Made by a program: the position numbers and the translations under genes
The notes under the pieces: generated by a model
The model's database searches: none
Told to the model about the DNA's origin: nothing
What the model saw: only the letters and a program-made list of their open reading frames with translations
Shown here: positions 1-9,082 of the stretch, piece by piece
Layout: every line of letters begins with the position of its first letter
Position numbering within the stretch: the first letter of the stretch is position 1
Source: Bog-473 sp963745175
GTDB lineage: Bacteria; Actinomycetota; Acidimicrobiia; Acidimicrobiales; RAAP-2
Reading direction: 5' to 3'
DNA: 64,000 nt
Assembly (NCBI GenBank): GCA_963745175.1
Contig: CAVUWK010000005.1
Span: 310,001-374,000 of the forward strand

Positions 1-557
1 ACGCCGCTGCGCACCCGGGTCACCCTGGCCGAGGCGAGCCCGCTCGGGCCGGCCGGGACCGAGGTCGGCTTCCAGGACTACTTCGTCCGGCTCCGCCACG
101 ACGTGGCGGTCCGCGGCGTCCGCTTCGACGGCGCCGAGCGCGGCCCGGCCCGGCACCCGGCGTCATGGAGTCGCTCGGCGACGCGGACACCATCGTGGTC
201 TGCCCGTCGAACCCCGTCGTCTCCATCGGCCCCGTCCTGGCCGTCCCGGGCGTCCGCGAGATGCTGGTCGACCGCGCCGGACACAGGTCGTGGCCGTGTC
301 GCCCATCGTGGCCGGCGCCGCGCTCAAGGGGCCGGCCGACCGGCTCATGGCCGAGCTCGGGACCGAGCCGTCCGTGGTCGGCGTGGCCCGGCTGTACGCG
401 CCGTGGGTCGGCACGCTCGTCGTCGACGTGGCCGACGCCGCCCTGCGCGGCCGAGGTCGAGGCCGAGGGCGTGCGCTGCGTCGTGGCGCCCACCGTCATG
501 AGCACGCCCGAGCGGGCCGCGGACCTGGCCCGGATGGTGGTCGATGCCGCCGGCTGA
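1..557 (+). CDS. cofD: 2-phospho-L-lactate transferase CofD/FbiA, C-terminal part, frame-broken
   Basis: CofD joins the phospholactyl (or phosphoenolpyruvyl) group to FO in coenzyme F420 synthesis in the cytoplasm. The window edge removes the N-terminal part. Visible pieces are FQDYFVR near base 70, ADTIVVCPSNPVVSIGP near 180-230 with the family CPSNP loop, AVSPIVAGAALKGPADRLM near 290-350 and VAPTVMSTPERAADLAR near the end. These pieces lie in different frames, so at least three indels interrupt the gene. Dropping one C near base 445 rejoins DAAL to AAEVEAEGV. The stop at 555-557 lies 14 bp inside the start of cofE, so the two are probably co-translated. Family assignment is firm; the broken frame is most likely sequence error. 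Confidence 0.88.
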   Translation, partial: AAAHPGHPGRGEPARAGRDRGRLPGLLRPAPPRRGGPRRPLRRRRARPGPAPGVMESLGDADTIVVCPSNPVVSIGPVLAVPGVREMLVDRAGHRSWPCRPSWPAPRSRGRPTGSWPSSGPSRPWSAWPGCTRRGSARSSSTWPTPPCAAEVEAEGVRCVVAPTVMSTPERAADLARMVVDAAG

Positions 558-1279
558 GGGCGTGCACGTGTTCCCCGTCGCCGGCCTCGGCGAGGTGACG
601 CCGGGGACCGACCTGGCCGCGCTCATCGCCGGCGCCGTCGCACCCGCCGACCCCGACGGGCCCGAGCTGCGCGCACGGCGACGTCGTCGTCGTCACCCAG
701 AAGATCGTGTCGAAGGCCGAGGGCCGCCTGGTCGCGATCGACCACGGCGATCCGGCGGCCAAGCTGGCGCTGGTGCGAGCAGGAGTCCGTCCGCGTCGCT
801 GCGCCGCCGGGGCGACCTGGTGATCAGCGAGACCCGCCACGGGTTCGTCTGCGCCAACGCCGGCGTCGACCTCTCCAACGTGGCCGACGGGACCGCGGCG
901 CTGCTCCCCGAGGACTCGGACCGCTCGGCCCGGCGCATCCGGGCCGGGCTGCAGCACGCCCTCGGGGTCGACGTCGGCGTCATCGTCTCCGACACCTTCG
1001 GGCGGCCCTGGCGGCGGGGCGTCACCGACGTCGCCATCGGGTGCGCCGGCGTGGCCGCCGTGGTCGATCTCAAGGGCACCGCCGACGCCGGCGGTCGGGA
1101 GCTCGTCGCCACCGAGATCTGCGTCGCCGACGAGATGGCCTCCGCGGCCGAGCTGGTCATGGGCAAGGACCGCGGCGTCCCCGTCGCCGTCGTGCGCGGG
1201 GTGCCCGCCGGACTGGCTGCGCCCGGCCTCGGTCCGGGCCGAGGTGATCCGGCCGCCGGACGAAGACCTCTTCCGCTGA
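544..1279 (+). CDS. cofE: Coenzyme F420-0:L-glutamate ligase CofE, frame-broken
   Basis: CofE adds glutamate residues to F420-0. The start ATG at 544 gives MPPAEGVHVFPVAGLGEV. The core VVVVTQKIVSKAEGR appears after one indel near 672. The second half is clean: ISETRHGFVCANAGVDLSN, LLPEDSD, VIVSDTFGRPWRRGVTDVAIG and LKGTADAGGRELVATEI are all family hallmarks. It ends DEDLFR. At about 245 codons it is the short single-domain form, without the FMN-binding nitroreductase domain that mycobacterial FbiB carries at its C-terminus. Three single inserted G bases (near 672, 777 and 798) explain the breaks. It overlaps cofD by 14 bp, and the next gene is convergent. Confidence 0.92.
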
Positions 1280-1284
1280 GCCGC

Positions 1285-2236
1285 TCAGTCCGGGCGGGCG
1301 CGCACGAACTCGAGCACGGCACGGGTCCCGTCGGCCAGCTCGGTCCAGGGGCGCCAGCCGAGCTGGATCGCCGCCCGCTCGACGTCGAGGCTGGAGCGCA
1401 GCAGCTCACCCGGGCGGAGCGGGGCCAGGACGGACGTCACCTCGGTGCCGGACTCGGCCGCCATGGTGGCGAGGAGCTCGTTGACCGACGTCTCGCGCCC
1501 GGTCCCGATGTTGCAGACGAGGCCGCCCGCCACGGGTGGCGGCCCGCACGAAGGCGTCGACGACGTCGTCGACGAAGACGAAGTCCCGCGTCTGCTCGCC
1601 GTCCCCGAAGATCGTCACCGGCTCGCCGCGCAGGATGCGCTCGGCGAAGATGGCGACCACGCCCGCCTCGCCGTGGGGATCCTGCCGGGGGCCGTACACG
1701 TTCCCCAGGGCCAGGGCGCAGAACTCGAGGGCGTGCAGCTCCCGGTAGGCCACCAGGTAGTCGATCACCGCCTTCTTGGCCACGCCGTAGGGCGACAGCG
1801 GCTGCTGGGGGTGCGACTCGCGGACCGGGAGGTCCTCGACGGCCGGCTCGCCGTAGAGCGTGCCGCCGCTGGCCGCGAAGACGACCCGCTCGGCCTCGGC
1901 CTGGCGCGCCCCCTCCAGGACGTTGAGCGAGCCGACGATGTTGACCGTGGCGTCGAACGCCGGCCGGGCCACCGAGACACGGACGTCGGCCTGCGCGGCC
2001 AGGTGGAAGACCAGCTCGGGCCGGCGCCGCGCCATGAGCTCGACGACGGCGGGCGCGCTGATGTCGAGGTGGTGGATGGTGAGCGCCCGGCCCGCGCTGC
2101 CGCGGGCCTCGGCCAGGTTCGACAGCGAGCCGGTCGAGAAGTCGTCGACGACGTCGACCTCGTGACCCTCGACGAGCAGGCGGTCGACCAGGTTGGACCC
2201 GATGAACCCCGCGCCTCCCGTCACCAGCGTGCGCAT
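1285..2236 (-). CDS. NAD-dependent nucleotide-sugar epimerase (extended SDR)
   Basis: An extended short-chain dehydrogenase of the UDP-glucose 4-epimerase/NDP-sugar dehydratase type. The N-terminus MRTLVTGGAGFIGSNLVDRL carries the Rossmann GxxGxxG motif. Later come AAQADVRVSVARP, the catalytic Tyr region SPYGVAKKAVIDYL (YxxxK), GNVYGPRQDPHGEAG and the cofactor-pocket IFGDGEQTRDFVFVDDVV. One frame break near 1542 separates this from NIGTGRETSVNELLATMA and the C-terminal WRPWTELADGTRAVLEF; deleting one base of ACCCGTG restores AATVAGGLVCNIG. It sits directly downstream of a nucleotidyltransferase, so a role in making an activated sugar is likely. The substrate cannot be read from sequence; UDP-galactose or UDP-glucuronate derivatives are possible. 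Confidence 0.9.
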
Positions 2237-2248
2237 GCCCTGGCCTTT

Positions 2249-3327
2249 CTAGCCCGACACCCGCTCGCCGTCGACCAGCGTCCCCGACGAGACCACCGCG
2301 TCGGCGCCGAGGACGGAGACCGCGCCGGACATCGCCCCGCTGCCCGACGATCGACCGCGGCCCCATCGACGGATCCGGCCACCTTGGCGTCGGCGGCGAC
2401 ATGGCAGCCGTCCATGAGCACCGAGTCCGCGACGACGCACCGGCCGAGACCACCGTCCCGCGCCCGAGGATGCTGCGCTCCACCCGCGCCCCGGCCTCGA
2501 CCACGCAGCCGGAAAGGACGACGGAGGGACCCGACGACGTCGCCCTCCACGTCGCTCTCGCCCTCCAGGAGGACACCGTCGCCGCGGTCGACCACCTCGG
2601 GGCCACGATCGGCCGCGCTTGCCGTTGAGGTAGTCGAAGTTCGCCTCGAGGTAGGCGGCCGGGGTCCCGGTGTCGAGCCAGTAGCGGTCGTCGGAGCGGG
2701 CGAAGAGCCGCCCGTCGCGCACCATGGCCGGAAAGGTCTCCCGTCTCGATGGAGACCCGGCCGCCCTCGGGGATCCGGGCCAGCACGGACGGCTCGAGCA
2801 CGTACGTGCCGGCGTTGATCTCGTTCGTCGGCGCCTCGTCGCGTGGCGGCTTCTCGACGAAGGCCGTCACCCGGCCCTCGTCGTCGGTGGGCACGACGCC
2901 GAAGGCGGACGGATCGGCCACCGGGTGCAGGGCGATCGTCCCCTCGGCGCCGCGGTCGCGGTGGAAGGCCACCAGGGCGGTCAGATCGAGGTCGGTGAGC
3001 ACGTCGCCGTTGACGACGACGAAGGTCTCGTCGATCCCGGCGAAGGTGGCGGCGAAACGGACGGCGCCGGCCGTGTCGAGCGGCTCGGGCTCGACGGCGT
3101 AGGTCAGCCCGACGCCCGGCGGCCCGCCCCTCCGGGTAGGCCTCCATGAAGGCGTCGGGCAGGTAGCCGAGCGACAGGACGGCCTCGTCGATGCCGTGGG
3201 AGGCCAGGTGCCCGAGCACCCGCTCGATCATCGGCACCCCGACGATCGGGAGCATCTGCTTGGGCGCCGAGAGCGTCAGGGGACGAAGCCTCGTCCCCTC
3301 GCCGCCGACGAGGACGACCGCCTTCAT
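2249..3327 (-). CDS. Sugar-1-phosphate nucleotidyltransferase with left-handed beta-helix tail (mannose-1-P guanylyltransferase-like)
   Basis: The N-terminus MKAVVLVGGEGTRLRPLT and PKQMLPIVGVPMIERVL is the signature of sugar nucleotidyltransferases; VVVNGDVLTDLDLTAL supplies the metal-binding Asp. Further on, EKPPRDEAPTNEINAGTYVL and DDRYWLDTGTPAAYLEANFD are typical of the GDP-mannose or dTDP-glucose pyrophosphorylase group. The last 100 residues (EGDVV, VVEAGARVERSILG, VLMDGCHVAADAKVAGSV) are hexapeptide turns. In actinobacteria a ManB/ManC-type enzyme often lies beside cofD and cofE, which favours mannose 1-phosphate. At least six indels interrupt it, most consistent with one extra C or G. 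The start overlaps the upstream stop (TAATG), so the two are translationally coupled. Confidence 0.85.
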
Positions 3328-4168
3328 TACTTGGTCGTCGTCGTGGACGAAGGTTTCGTCGTCGTCGTGGCCGGCGGAGCCGTCGTGGTGGTGGACGGTC
3401 GGGGCGGCTGGTGGGCGTGGTCGTGGCCCCTGGGAGAGTCGTGGTCGTCGCGATCGGCGCCTGGTTGCCGGCCAGCACCTGGACCAGCGCAGGATGGTCG
3501 AGGCTGGAGGCTTCGGCAGCGCCGTGCCCTCCGGTGCGAACCCGACCGTGATCAGCTGGCGGTTCAGGAACTTGAGGTCGGCCGGCTTCAGCGTCGTGAC
3601 GCCCCCGGTCTCCACCTCCTCGTTGTTCTTCCCGGTCTTGGTCGTGATCACCCAGGTGCGGGCCTGGACCACGCCGACCTTGCCGGCGTCGGGCGTACCC
3701 GCCGGGCACTTCTGGCCGTTCTTGTACTCGGGCGAGGTCGTGGTCGCGGTCGACGGGTACTTGAGGGTGGTGTTGGTCAGCGTGAGCCCGGTGTACCCGC
3801 TCGGCGAACTTCCCGAGGGTGGCGTTGTTGCCCGCCTCGCTGGCCGTCTTCGGCGCAATGAGCAGGACGCCGCTGCCCGTCGTCGTCAGCCCGGTCGTCG
3901 CGGTGGTCGGCGAGGCCGCGAGCGCCGGCTCCATGGTCCCGCAGATGTCGAACGCCAGGCCGGCGTGCCACGACGTCCCGACCGTCGGCTCGACGACGGT
4001 GGGTGTCTGGTTGTAGTTGAACTTGGCCAGGGCAATCGACCCGATCCCGACCAGGACGATCACCACGAGCGCGGCATACCAGTTCACCGGCATCTGCCCG
4101 CGGTAGGTGGCGCCGCCGCCCGTTGCGGCGGCGCGTGCGACCGATTTCCCAGAGGAGCTTCTCGCCAT
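3327..4168 (-). CDS. Membrane-anchored extracellular protein with Thr-rich tail, function unknown
   Basis: I do not recognise the family. From ATG at 4168 (MARSSSGKSVARAA) a basic N-terminus is followed by one membrane segment, WYAALVVIVLVGIGSIALA, so the rest should be outside the cell. The outer part holds SWHAGLAFDICGTMEPAL, GVLLIAPKTASEAGNNATLG and TGLTLTNTTLKYPST, then KNGQKCPAGTPDAGKVG and TWVITTKTGKNNEEVE, and ends in a run of Thr, Pro and Lys. The two cysteines could form a disulfide. At least two frame breaks (near 3795 and 3470) lie inside. It is coupled by TAATG to the nucleotidyltransferase, which suggests a surface-glycan or envelope role. A TTG 12 bases upstream of the ATG is an alternative start. 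Confidence 0.7.
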
Positions 4169-4182
4169 GGCGGGTGGCAACC

Positions 4183-4962
4183 CTACAGCCTGGAGGGGTG
4201 CCCTCCGGTGGCAGGCGACCAGCGGAGCAGGTCACGGTAGAGGGCCGTCGTCTGGGGATGGAGGCAGTCCGTTGGGGCACGCTGCCGGCGTCCCGGCCTG
4301 CGGGCTCGGTCCGCCTCCCCGGCCAGGGTCAGGAGCTGCGCCATGGCCGAGTGCAGCCGGACCCGGTTGCCCTGGGCCGCCGTGGCCGTCAGCAGCGCGC
4401 GGTAGAGGCGCTCGTCGTACGGGCTCACGTGCAGCGCCTGCCGCACCATCCACTCCGCCTCGTCGCCGCAGCCGAGCCCGACGAATGCGTCGGCACCGCG
4501 CAACGCCGTGCGCACGACCAACGACTCGATCTCCGCCTGGGTGCCGTCGAAGACCGCCCAATCCGTGCGCTGCAACCCCGCGAAGAGCGGGCCCCGGACG
4601 AGCCGCATGGCCTCGAGGAGGCGGTCCGGGTCGTCCGATCCGGCCAGCGACGCGAACCGTTCGACATCGGTCGTGACCGAGCCACGGAGCCGGAGGTCGA
4701 CGCCGCGTGGAAGGTGCGGCGCGCCGTCGGAGGCCCGGCCCAGCGCCCGGCGAGCGTCCGAAGCGGTCGAGTGCACGGTGGCGAGGGAGACCGGCCGCTC
4801 GGGCCAGATCGCCAGCGCCCACTCGGCGTGACGGACGCCGTGCCGGTGGAAAGCGAGGTAGACGACGAGCTCGAGGGCGGCCGAGCGGTGAAACGGTCCG
4901 GCCGCGCCGCGGACGACCGCCGGGCCGAGGACAGCGACTTCGACGCTGTCGTGGTGGGTCAC
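4183..4962 (-). CDS. SARP/AfsR-like regulator with bacterial transcriptional activator domain
   Basis: A 259-residue intact protein. Residues 8-80 (VEVAVLGPAVVRGAAG, ALELVVYLAFHRHGVRHAEW, TVHSTASDARRALG) resemble the winged-helix DNA-binding part of SARP regulators. Residues 95-255 (TDVERFASLAG, RLLEAMRLVRGPLFAGL, DEAEWMVRQALHVSPYDE, LYRALLTATAAQGN, HPQTTALYRDLLR) are the helical activator (BTAD) domain. There is no ATPase or TPR extension, so it is the short form. It starts with GTG; no strong promoter box is seen. It ends 15 bp before the anchored protein gene on the same strand and a tRNA lies just upstream. The targets are unknown; regulating the neighbouring envelope genes is a guess. 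Confidence 0.8.
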   Translation of the reverse strand: MTHHDSVEVAVLGPAVVRGAAGPFHRSAALELVVYLAFHRHGVRHAEWALAIWPERPVSLATVHSTASDARRALGRASDGAPHLPRGVDLRLRGSVTTDVERFASLAGSDDPDRLLEAMRLVRGPLFAGLQRTDWAVFDGTQAEIESLVVRTALRGADAFVGLGCGDEAEWMVRQALHVSPYDERLYRALLTATAAQGNRVRLHSAMAQLLTLAGEADRARRPGRRQRAPTDCLHPQTTALYRDLLRWSPATGGHPSRL

Positions 4963-4987
4963 GCCGGGGAACGGTCGGACCGTGGGC

Positions 4988-5064
4988 TGGTGGGGGCGGA
5001 GGGATTCGAACCCTCACTGGGGACGGTTTAAGCGCCCTGCCTCTGCCTGTTGGGCTACGCCCCC
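4988..5064 (-). tRNA. tRNA with UAA anticodon (leucine-type codon) but short class I variable loop
   Basis: The minus strand folds as a complete cloverleaf of 74 nt plus an encoded CCA: acceptor GGGGGCG/CGCCCCC, a 3-bp D stem GCC/GGC, anticodon stem GGGCG/CGTCC (one G-U), loop CTTAAAC, variable loop CCAGT, and T stem-loop GAGGG-TTCGAAT-CCCTC. With U at 33 the anticodon is UAA, which reads the leucine codon UUA. Bacterial leucine tRNAs normally carry a long class II variable arm, and this one has only five bases. It could be an unusual leucine tRNA or a tRNA charged with something else. The structure is directly visible; the amino acid is uncertain. Confidence 0.85.
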
Positions 5065-5144
5065 GGGGCACCATTCTTGACCCACCTGGGCGCCTTCCGG
5101 AGGATGGCCCCGGATTGGCCTCGGGGTGTCGGTCGCGGCCCCGC

Positions 5145-6722
5145 CTAGCCGGGCACGCCCGACACGAGCGGGCGGTGCCGTTCCAGGACCGCCAGCTCCT
5201 CGTTGCGGGGTGCGTCCTCGAGCCGGGTGTCGGCACCGAAGATCATGGTGGCGCGATCGGCCGGATCCCATTGAGCGCCAGCTGCCGATGCCGTCGTGAG
5301 CGGGATCGCCCGCGGCGGCGAAGGCGAGCCACGCCCTCTGCATCTGCATCGAGAGCTTCTCGACGGCAGGGCCTCCCCCGGAGAAGACCTGCACGACCGG
5401 GCAGGTGGACCGCGCCGAACACGAACGGCAGTTCCAGGGCGTGGCAGGAGCCCAGGATCCCGCCGAACGCCGGCGACTCCCAGTCGAACAGGTAGACGAA
5501 GGCACGTGAGCCCCGCGCCACGTGGGCCGCGGCCAGCTGGAGGCTGGGCCAGCGGAACACGATGTCCGTCCCGGCGGCGACCCAGATGTCACTCGGCTTC
5601 GACCGGCTCGCTCCGCGCCCGCCGGGCCGACCCGGTACGCGTCGATCACCTCGGCCCCGGACATGTCGGGCACCGCGTTGGCGATCCAGCGCTCCACTCC
5701 GTCTTCGTCCAGCGCCATGAGCGCGGGGTTGCCGAGGCCGAAGAGCGTCAGCTCGTCGCGGTTCGTCCCGATCAAGAGGTCGATGCCTGCCGCGGCGCCG
5801 TTGGCGACGGCGGCCAGCGGGTGATCCGGCAGGAGGACGCCGTCGACGACCGGGAGGAACGGCAGCGGGATCATCCCCGGGTCCGGACGACGCTTGCCCA
5901 TCTCCTCGGTCGCGGCCACCAGTTCGGCCGCCGGCACCCTTTCCAAGTGATCCCTGCTGCACGACGCGATCCCCAACGCCGCGGCCAGCCGCTCGCGCCG
6001 ACTGTTCCGCCTCCTCCACGGAGTGCACGTGCGCCCCGCCGCTCTGCACGATGGCGCGGCGGAAGAGGCCCGCGGCGGCCGGCGTCCCGAGCAGTGTGGC
6101 CACGCTGAAGCCTCCGGCCGATTCGCCGAAGATCGTGACGGTGCCAGGGTCACCGCCGAAGGCCGCGATGTTGTCCCGCACCCAGCGCAGGGCGGCCACC
6201 TGGTCGTGGATGCCCCAGTTTCCCACGAGCCCGTCGGGGTCGGCCAGGTCCCGATGCCCCAGGAACCCCAGCGCGCCGAGGCGGTAGTTGATGGTGACGA
6301 CCACGGCGTCGCCGTTCCGCACCAGGTTGCCGCCCCGGTAGAGGAAGACCGAGCCGCTTCCGGACGTGAAGCCTCCCCCGTGGATGAAGACCATCACCGG
6401 CCGGCCCTCGACCTGGCTCCAACGTGGGTGCATCCGGCAGCGCCGGGGTCCAGACGTTGAGTGACAGACAGTCCTCGCTGTGCGGTTCGGACGCTTCGGG
6501 ATCCGACGGGCTCGTGATCCCAGGCACGGCAGCGGACTGCGGGGCGATCGGCCCGAAGGTCGATGCGTCGCGGACCTCGTCCCAAGTCTCGGCCGCCAGT
6601 GGGGGTCGCCAGCGCAACGCGCCGAGCGGTGCGCGGCCGTAGGGGATCCCGGAGAACGACCACAGGTCGTCCCGCCAGACACCCCTGAGCCTTCCCTGAG
6701 CGACCGTTACGACGCCCTTCAC
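5145..6722 (-). CDS. Type B carboxylesterase (para-nitrobenzyl esterase family), frame-broken
   Basis: An alpha/beta-hydrolase ester hydrolase. The N-terminus has LRGVWRDDLWSFSGIPYGRA and SEDCLSLNVWTP, both typical of carboxylesterase type B. The oxyanion segment VMVFIHGGGFTSGSGS, the helix GNWGIHDQVAALRWVRDNIA and the nucleophile elbow TIFGESAGGFS follow. Then come IGTNRDELTLFG with the acid-residue region, and SCHALELPFVFG with the catalytic His. It ends LERHRPLVSGVPG. About four indels break it, but every expected block is present in order over some 525 codons, the family's usual length. There is no signal peptide, so it is probably cytoplasmic. It is the only gene of its direction here and the tRNA lies downstream. 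Confidence 0.88.
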
Positions 6723-6856
6723 GTACGAGGACCCTACGGAGGCAAACCCGACCGGTCAATCGAGGCGGAATCGTGGCCGAGAGGTGAACGGCGCGCGAAC
6801 TCGGGCTGCAACCGGACAGAAACGCGGGGATGCCGATTTTGCCACCATGCAGCCGT

Positions 6857-6862
6857 TACGCT
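6857..6862 (+). promoter_or_regulatory. Leaderless -10 box (TACGCT) for the NlpC/P60 gene
   Basis: TACGCT fits the actinobacterial TANNNT -10 pattern and lies exactly 7 nt before GTG 6870, so transcription would begin at the start codon. The spacing supports choosing GTG 6870 over ATG 6930. Confidence 0.55.
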
Positions 6863-6869
6863 TTGCGCC

Positions 6870-8137
6870 GTGGGTGCAGTGAATTGTCGGGGCACTGTCC
6901 GCAGGCGGGCTCCCTTCGTCAGGGTCACCATGGTCGCCGGCATGCTCGGCGCGTTGCTGTCGACCGTCGCTGTGGCGAACGCGGCTGCCACGACGTCGAC
7001 GACGCTGCCCGGGCCTGCGCCGAACCAGTCGCAGATCAACGCTACCCAGTCGCAGGTCGGCCAGATCGAGAGCACACTGGCCCAGGAGGAGCAGCAGACC
7101 TCCATCCTCGACGACAAGTACAACACCGCCCAGCAGAATGTGCAGAACGCGCAGACCGCGTGCAGACGATCGCCGCGAACCTGACTCACGCACGGTCGGC
7201 AGTCGACGTCGACAAGCGGCTCGTGGCGAATGACGCGGTGGCGGCCTACGTCTACGGCACGCCCCAGACCGGCTTCGCGTCCTACTTCTCCTCGTCGGCC
7301 AGCCATGAACGAGGCGCGCAACCAGTACACCAACCAGATCGTCGGCAACCTGACCAAGGACGAGACCGCGCTGCAGCACTCCGAGGCGCAACTGCAGGCC
7401 CAACAGGCGGCGCAGCAATCGGTAGCGGCCCAGGCACAGACGGAAGCCGCGCAGGCCAAGTCGCTGGCGCAGGCCAACGAGCAGGAAGCGGCGGCGACGA
7501 AGGCGACCCTGAACCAGGTGCAGGGTCAGCTGGCCCAGGAGGTCGCGCAGGCGGCCATCCAAGAGGCACAGCAGGAAGCGGCGGCGGCGGCGGCGGCGCG
7601 CCAGCGCGGCGGCACAGACAAGCGGCCGCGGCGGCGGCGGCAACCGCGGCCACCGTGGCCGGAGCGGTCGGCGGTTCGTCCAGCGGCGCGGCCGCAACGA
7701 CGGCGGCCAACCAGGCCGGCGGCGCGGTCGGCCCGGTCGGCGGCTCCTCTCAGGGCGGAAGCGGCGGCATGGCGGCCGTGCAGGCGGCCGTGTCCCAGCT
7801 CGGCGTGCCCTATGTCTTCGGCGGCGAGGAGCCCGGGGTCGGCTTCGACTGCTCGGGCCTCGTCCAATGGGCCTGGGCCCAGGCCGGGGTCTCCATACCC
7901 CGGACGACCGAGACGCAGTGGCCGGCCCTCGCCCACGTGTCCCTCGATGCCCTCGAGCCCGGTGACCTGCTCTTCTATTACAACCTCGACGGCGACAACC
8001 AGGTCGACCACGTCGTCATGTACACCGGCTCGGGCCCCTACGGGACCGACACCGTGATCCAGGCCCCCTTCACCGGTTCCACCGTGTCCTACTCCCCCAT
8101 CTTCACCGAGGGCCTCATCGGGGCGGCCCGCCCGTAA
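6870..8137 (+). CDS. Secreted NlpC/P60 peptidoglycan endopeptidase with coiled coil
   Basis: A secreted cell-wall hydrolase of the RipA/CwlO type that cuts peptide stems in peptidoglycan. From GTG 6870 a signal peptide includes MVAGMLGALLSTVAVANA, followed by the long Gln/Ala-rich coiled coil (QINATQSQVGQIESTLAQEE through QGQLAQEVAQAAIQEAQQE) and an Ala/Gly-rich linker. The C-terminal domain (about 7770-8135) has YVFGGEEPGVGFDCSGLVQW with the catalytic Cys of DCSGL, then PGDLLFYYN and QVDHVVMYTG with the catalytic His. Three or four indels lie in the coiled coil and linker (near 7160, 7305 and 7600-7630). The coiled coil probably docks on or autoinhibits the catalytic domain, as in related enzymes. 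It has its own leaderless promoter. Confidence 0.9.
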
Positions 8138-8176
8138 GCTTCGTCGGCGCAGGATCCTGCTCGTCCGGGTGCTCGG

Positions 8177-8182
8177 TACGAT
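8177..8182 (+). promoter_or_regulatory. Leaderless -10 box (TACGAT) for the acyltransferase gene
   Basis: TACGAT lies 6 nt before ATG 8189, the spacing expected when transcription starts at the initiation codon. No Shine-Dalgarno sequence is present. Confidence 0.5.
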
Positions 8183-8188
8183 GGCCCG

Positions 8189-9075
8189 ATGGCCAGCGGG
8201 CGCCAGGTTGTCGGCGAGAAGAACCGGTCGACGGCCGTCGTCCCGATCCGCATCGCCGCCGAGCGACGCCGAGGACCTCGAGGATCCCCGGCTGTCCGAC
8301 GTCGACGAGTGGGGCCGCTCCGAACGGACGCGGGCGCTGGCGCGAGCGATCTACGAGCCCGTCTACTCCAAGTGGTTCCGCACGCGAGTGGGAGGGGCTC
8401 GAGAAGATCCCTGCCGAGGGCGGCGCCCTGCTGGTCGCCAACCACGCCGGAGCCATCCCCTCCGACGCGCCGGTCATCATGCACGGGATCGAGAAGGAGC
8501 TCGGACGCGCCCGTCTACGGCCTGGCCGACTACTTCTTCCGGACCGTGCCCGTCGTCGGGACCCTGTGGGCCCGCGCCGGCGGCGTGTCGGCCCGCCCCG
8601 CCAACGCCTACCGCCTCCTGAAGGAGCAGCGGCAGCTCGCCCTGGTCTTCCCCGAAGGGACCAAGGGGCCGTCCAAGTCCTACACCGACCGCTACCAGCT
8701 GCGCCGCTTCGGGCGCGGCGGCTTCGTCGAGATCGCCATGCGGGCCGGCGTCCCGGTCATCCCCATCGCCGTGGTCGGCTCCGAGGAGGCGATGCCGGTC
8801 GTGCTTCCGCCTGCCCACCCTGGCCCAGGCGCTCGGGGTGCCCTACTTCCCGATCACCGCCAACCTGCTCGCCTTGGGCCCGCTCGGCGTCGTCACGCCG
8901 TTCCCGGCCAAGTTCAAGCTGCGGGTGCTCGACCCGGTGTCGCTTCGACGTCCCGCCGGACCAGGACCGCTACTCGAAGAGCCGCATCATGGAGGAGTCC
9001 GAGCGCATCCGCTCACAGCTCCAGGAGGCCGTCTACGACATGCTGCGCGACCGGCGCAGCGTCTGGTTCGGGTGA
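8189..9075 (+). CDS. 1-acyl-sn-glycerol-3-phosphate acyltransferase family protein (PlsC-like), frame-broken
   Basis: A lysophospholipid acyltransferase of the PlsC fold, acting at the inner face of the membrane. Recognisable blocks: IYEPVYSKWFR, the acyl-transfer motif region LLVANHAGAIPSDAPVI, LADYFFRTVPVVGTLWARAG, the glycerolipid-binding block LALVFPEGTKGPSKSY, and GVPVIPIAVVGSEEAMP. It ends with LQEAVYDMLRDRRSVWFG. About 295 codons, with several indels (near 8262, 8392 and 8505, and again around 8810-8950). Its stop is 7 bp before the SDR gene; the same acyltransferase-SDR pairing is seen in other actinobacteria. Because the motif carries an Ala-rich NHAGAIPSD rather than the standard HxxxxD spacing, substrate specificity is open. 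Confidence 0.82.
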
Positions 9076-9082
9076 GGCGGCG

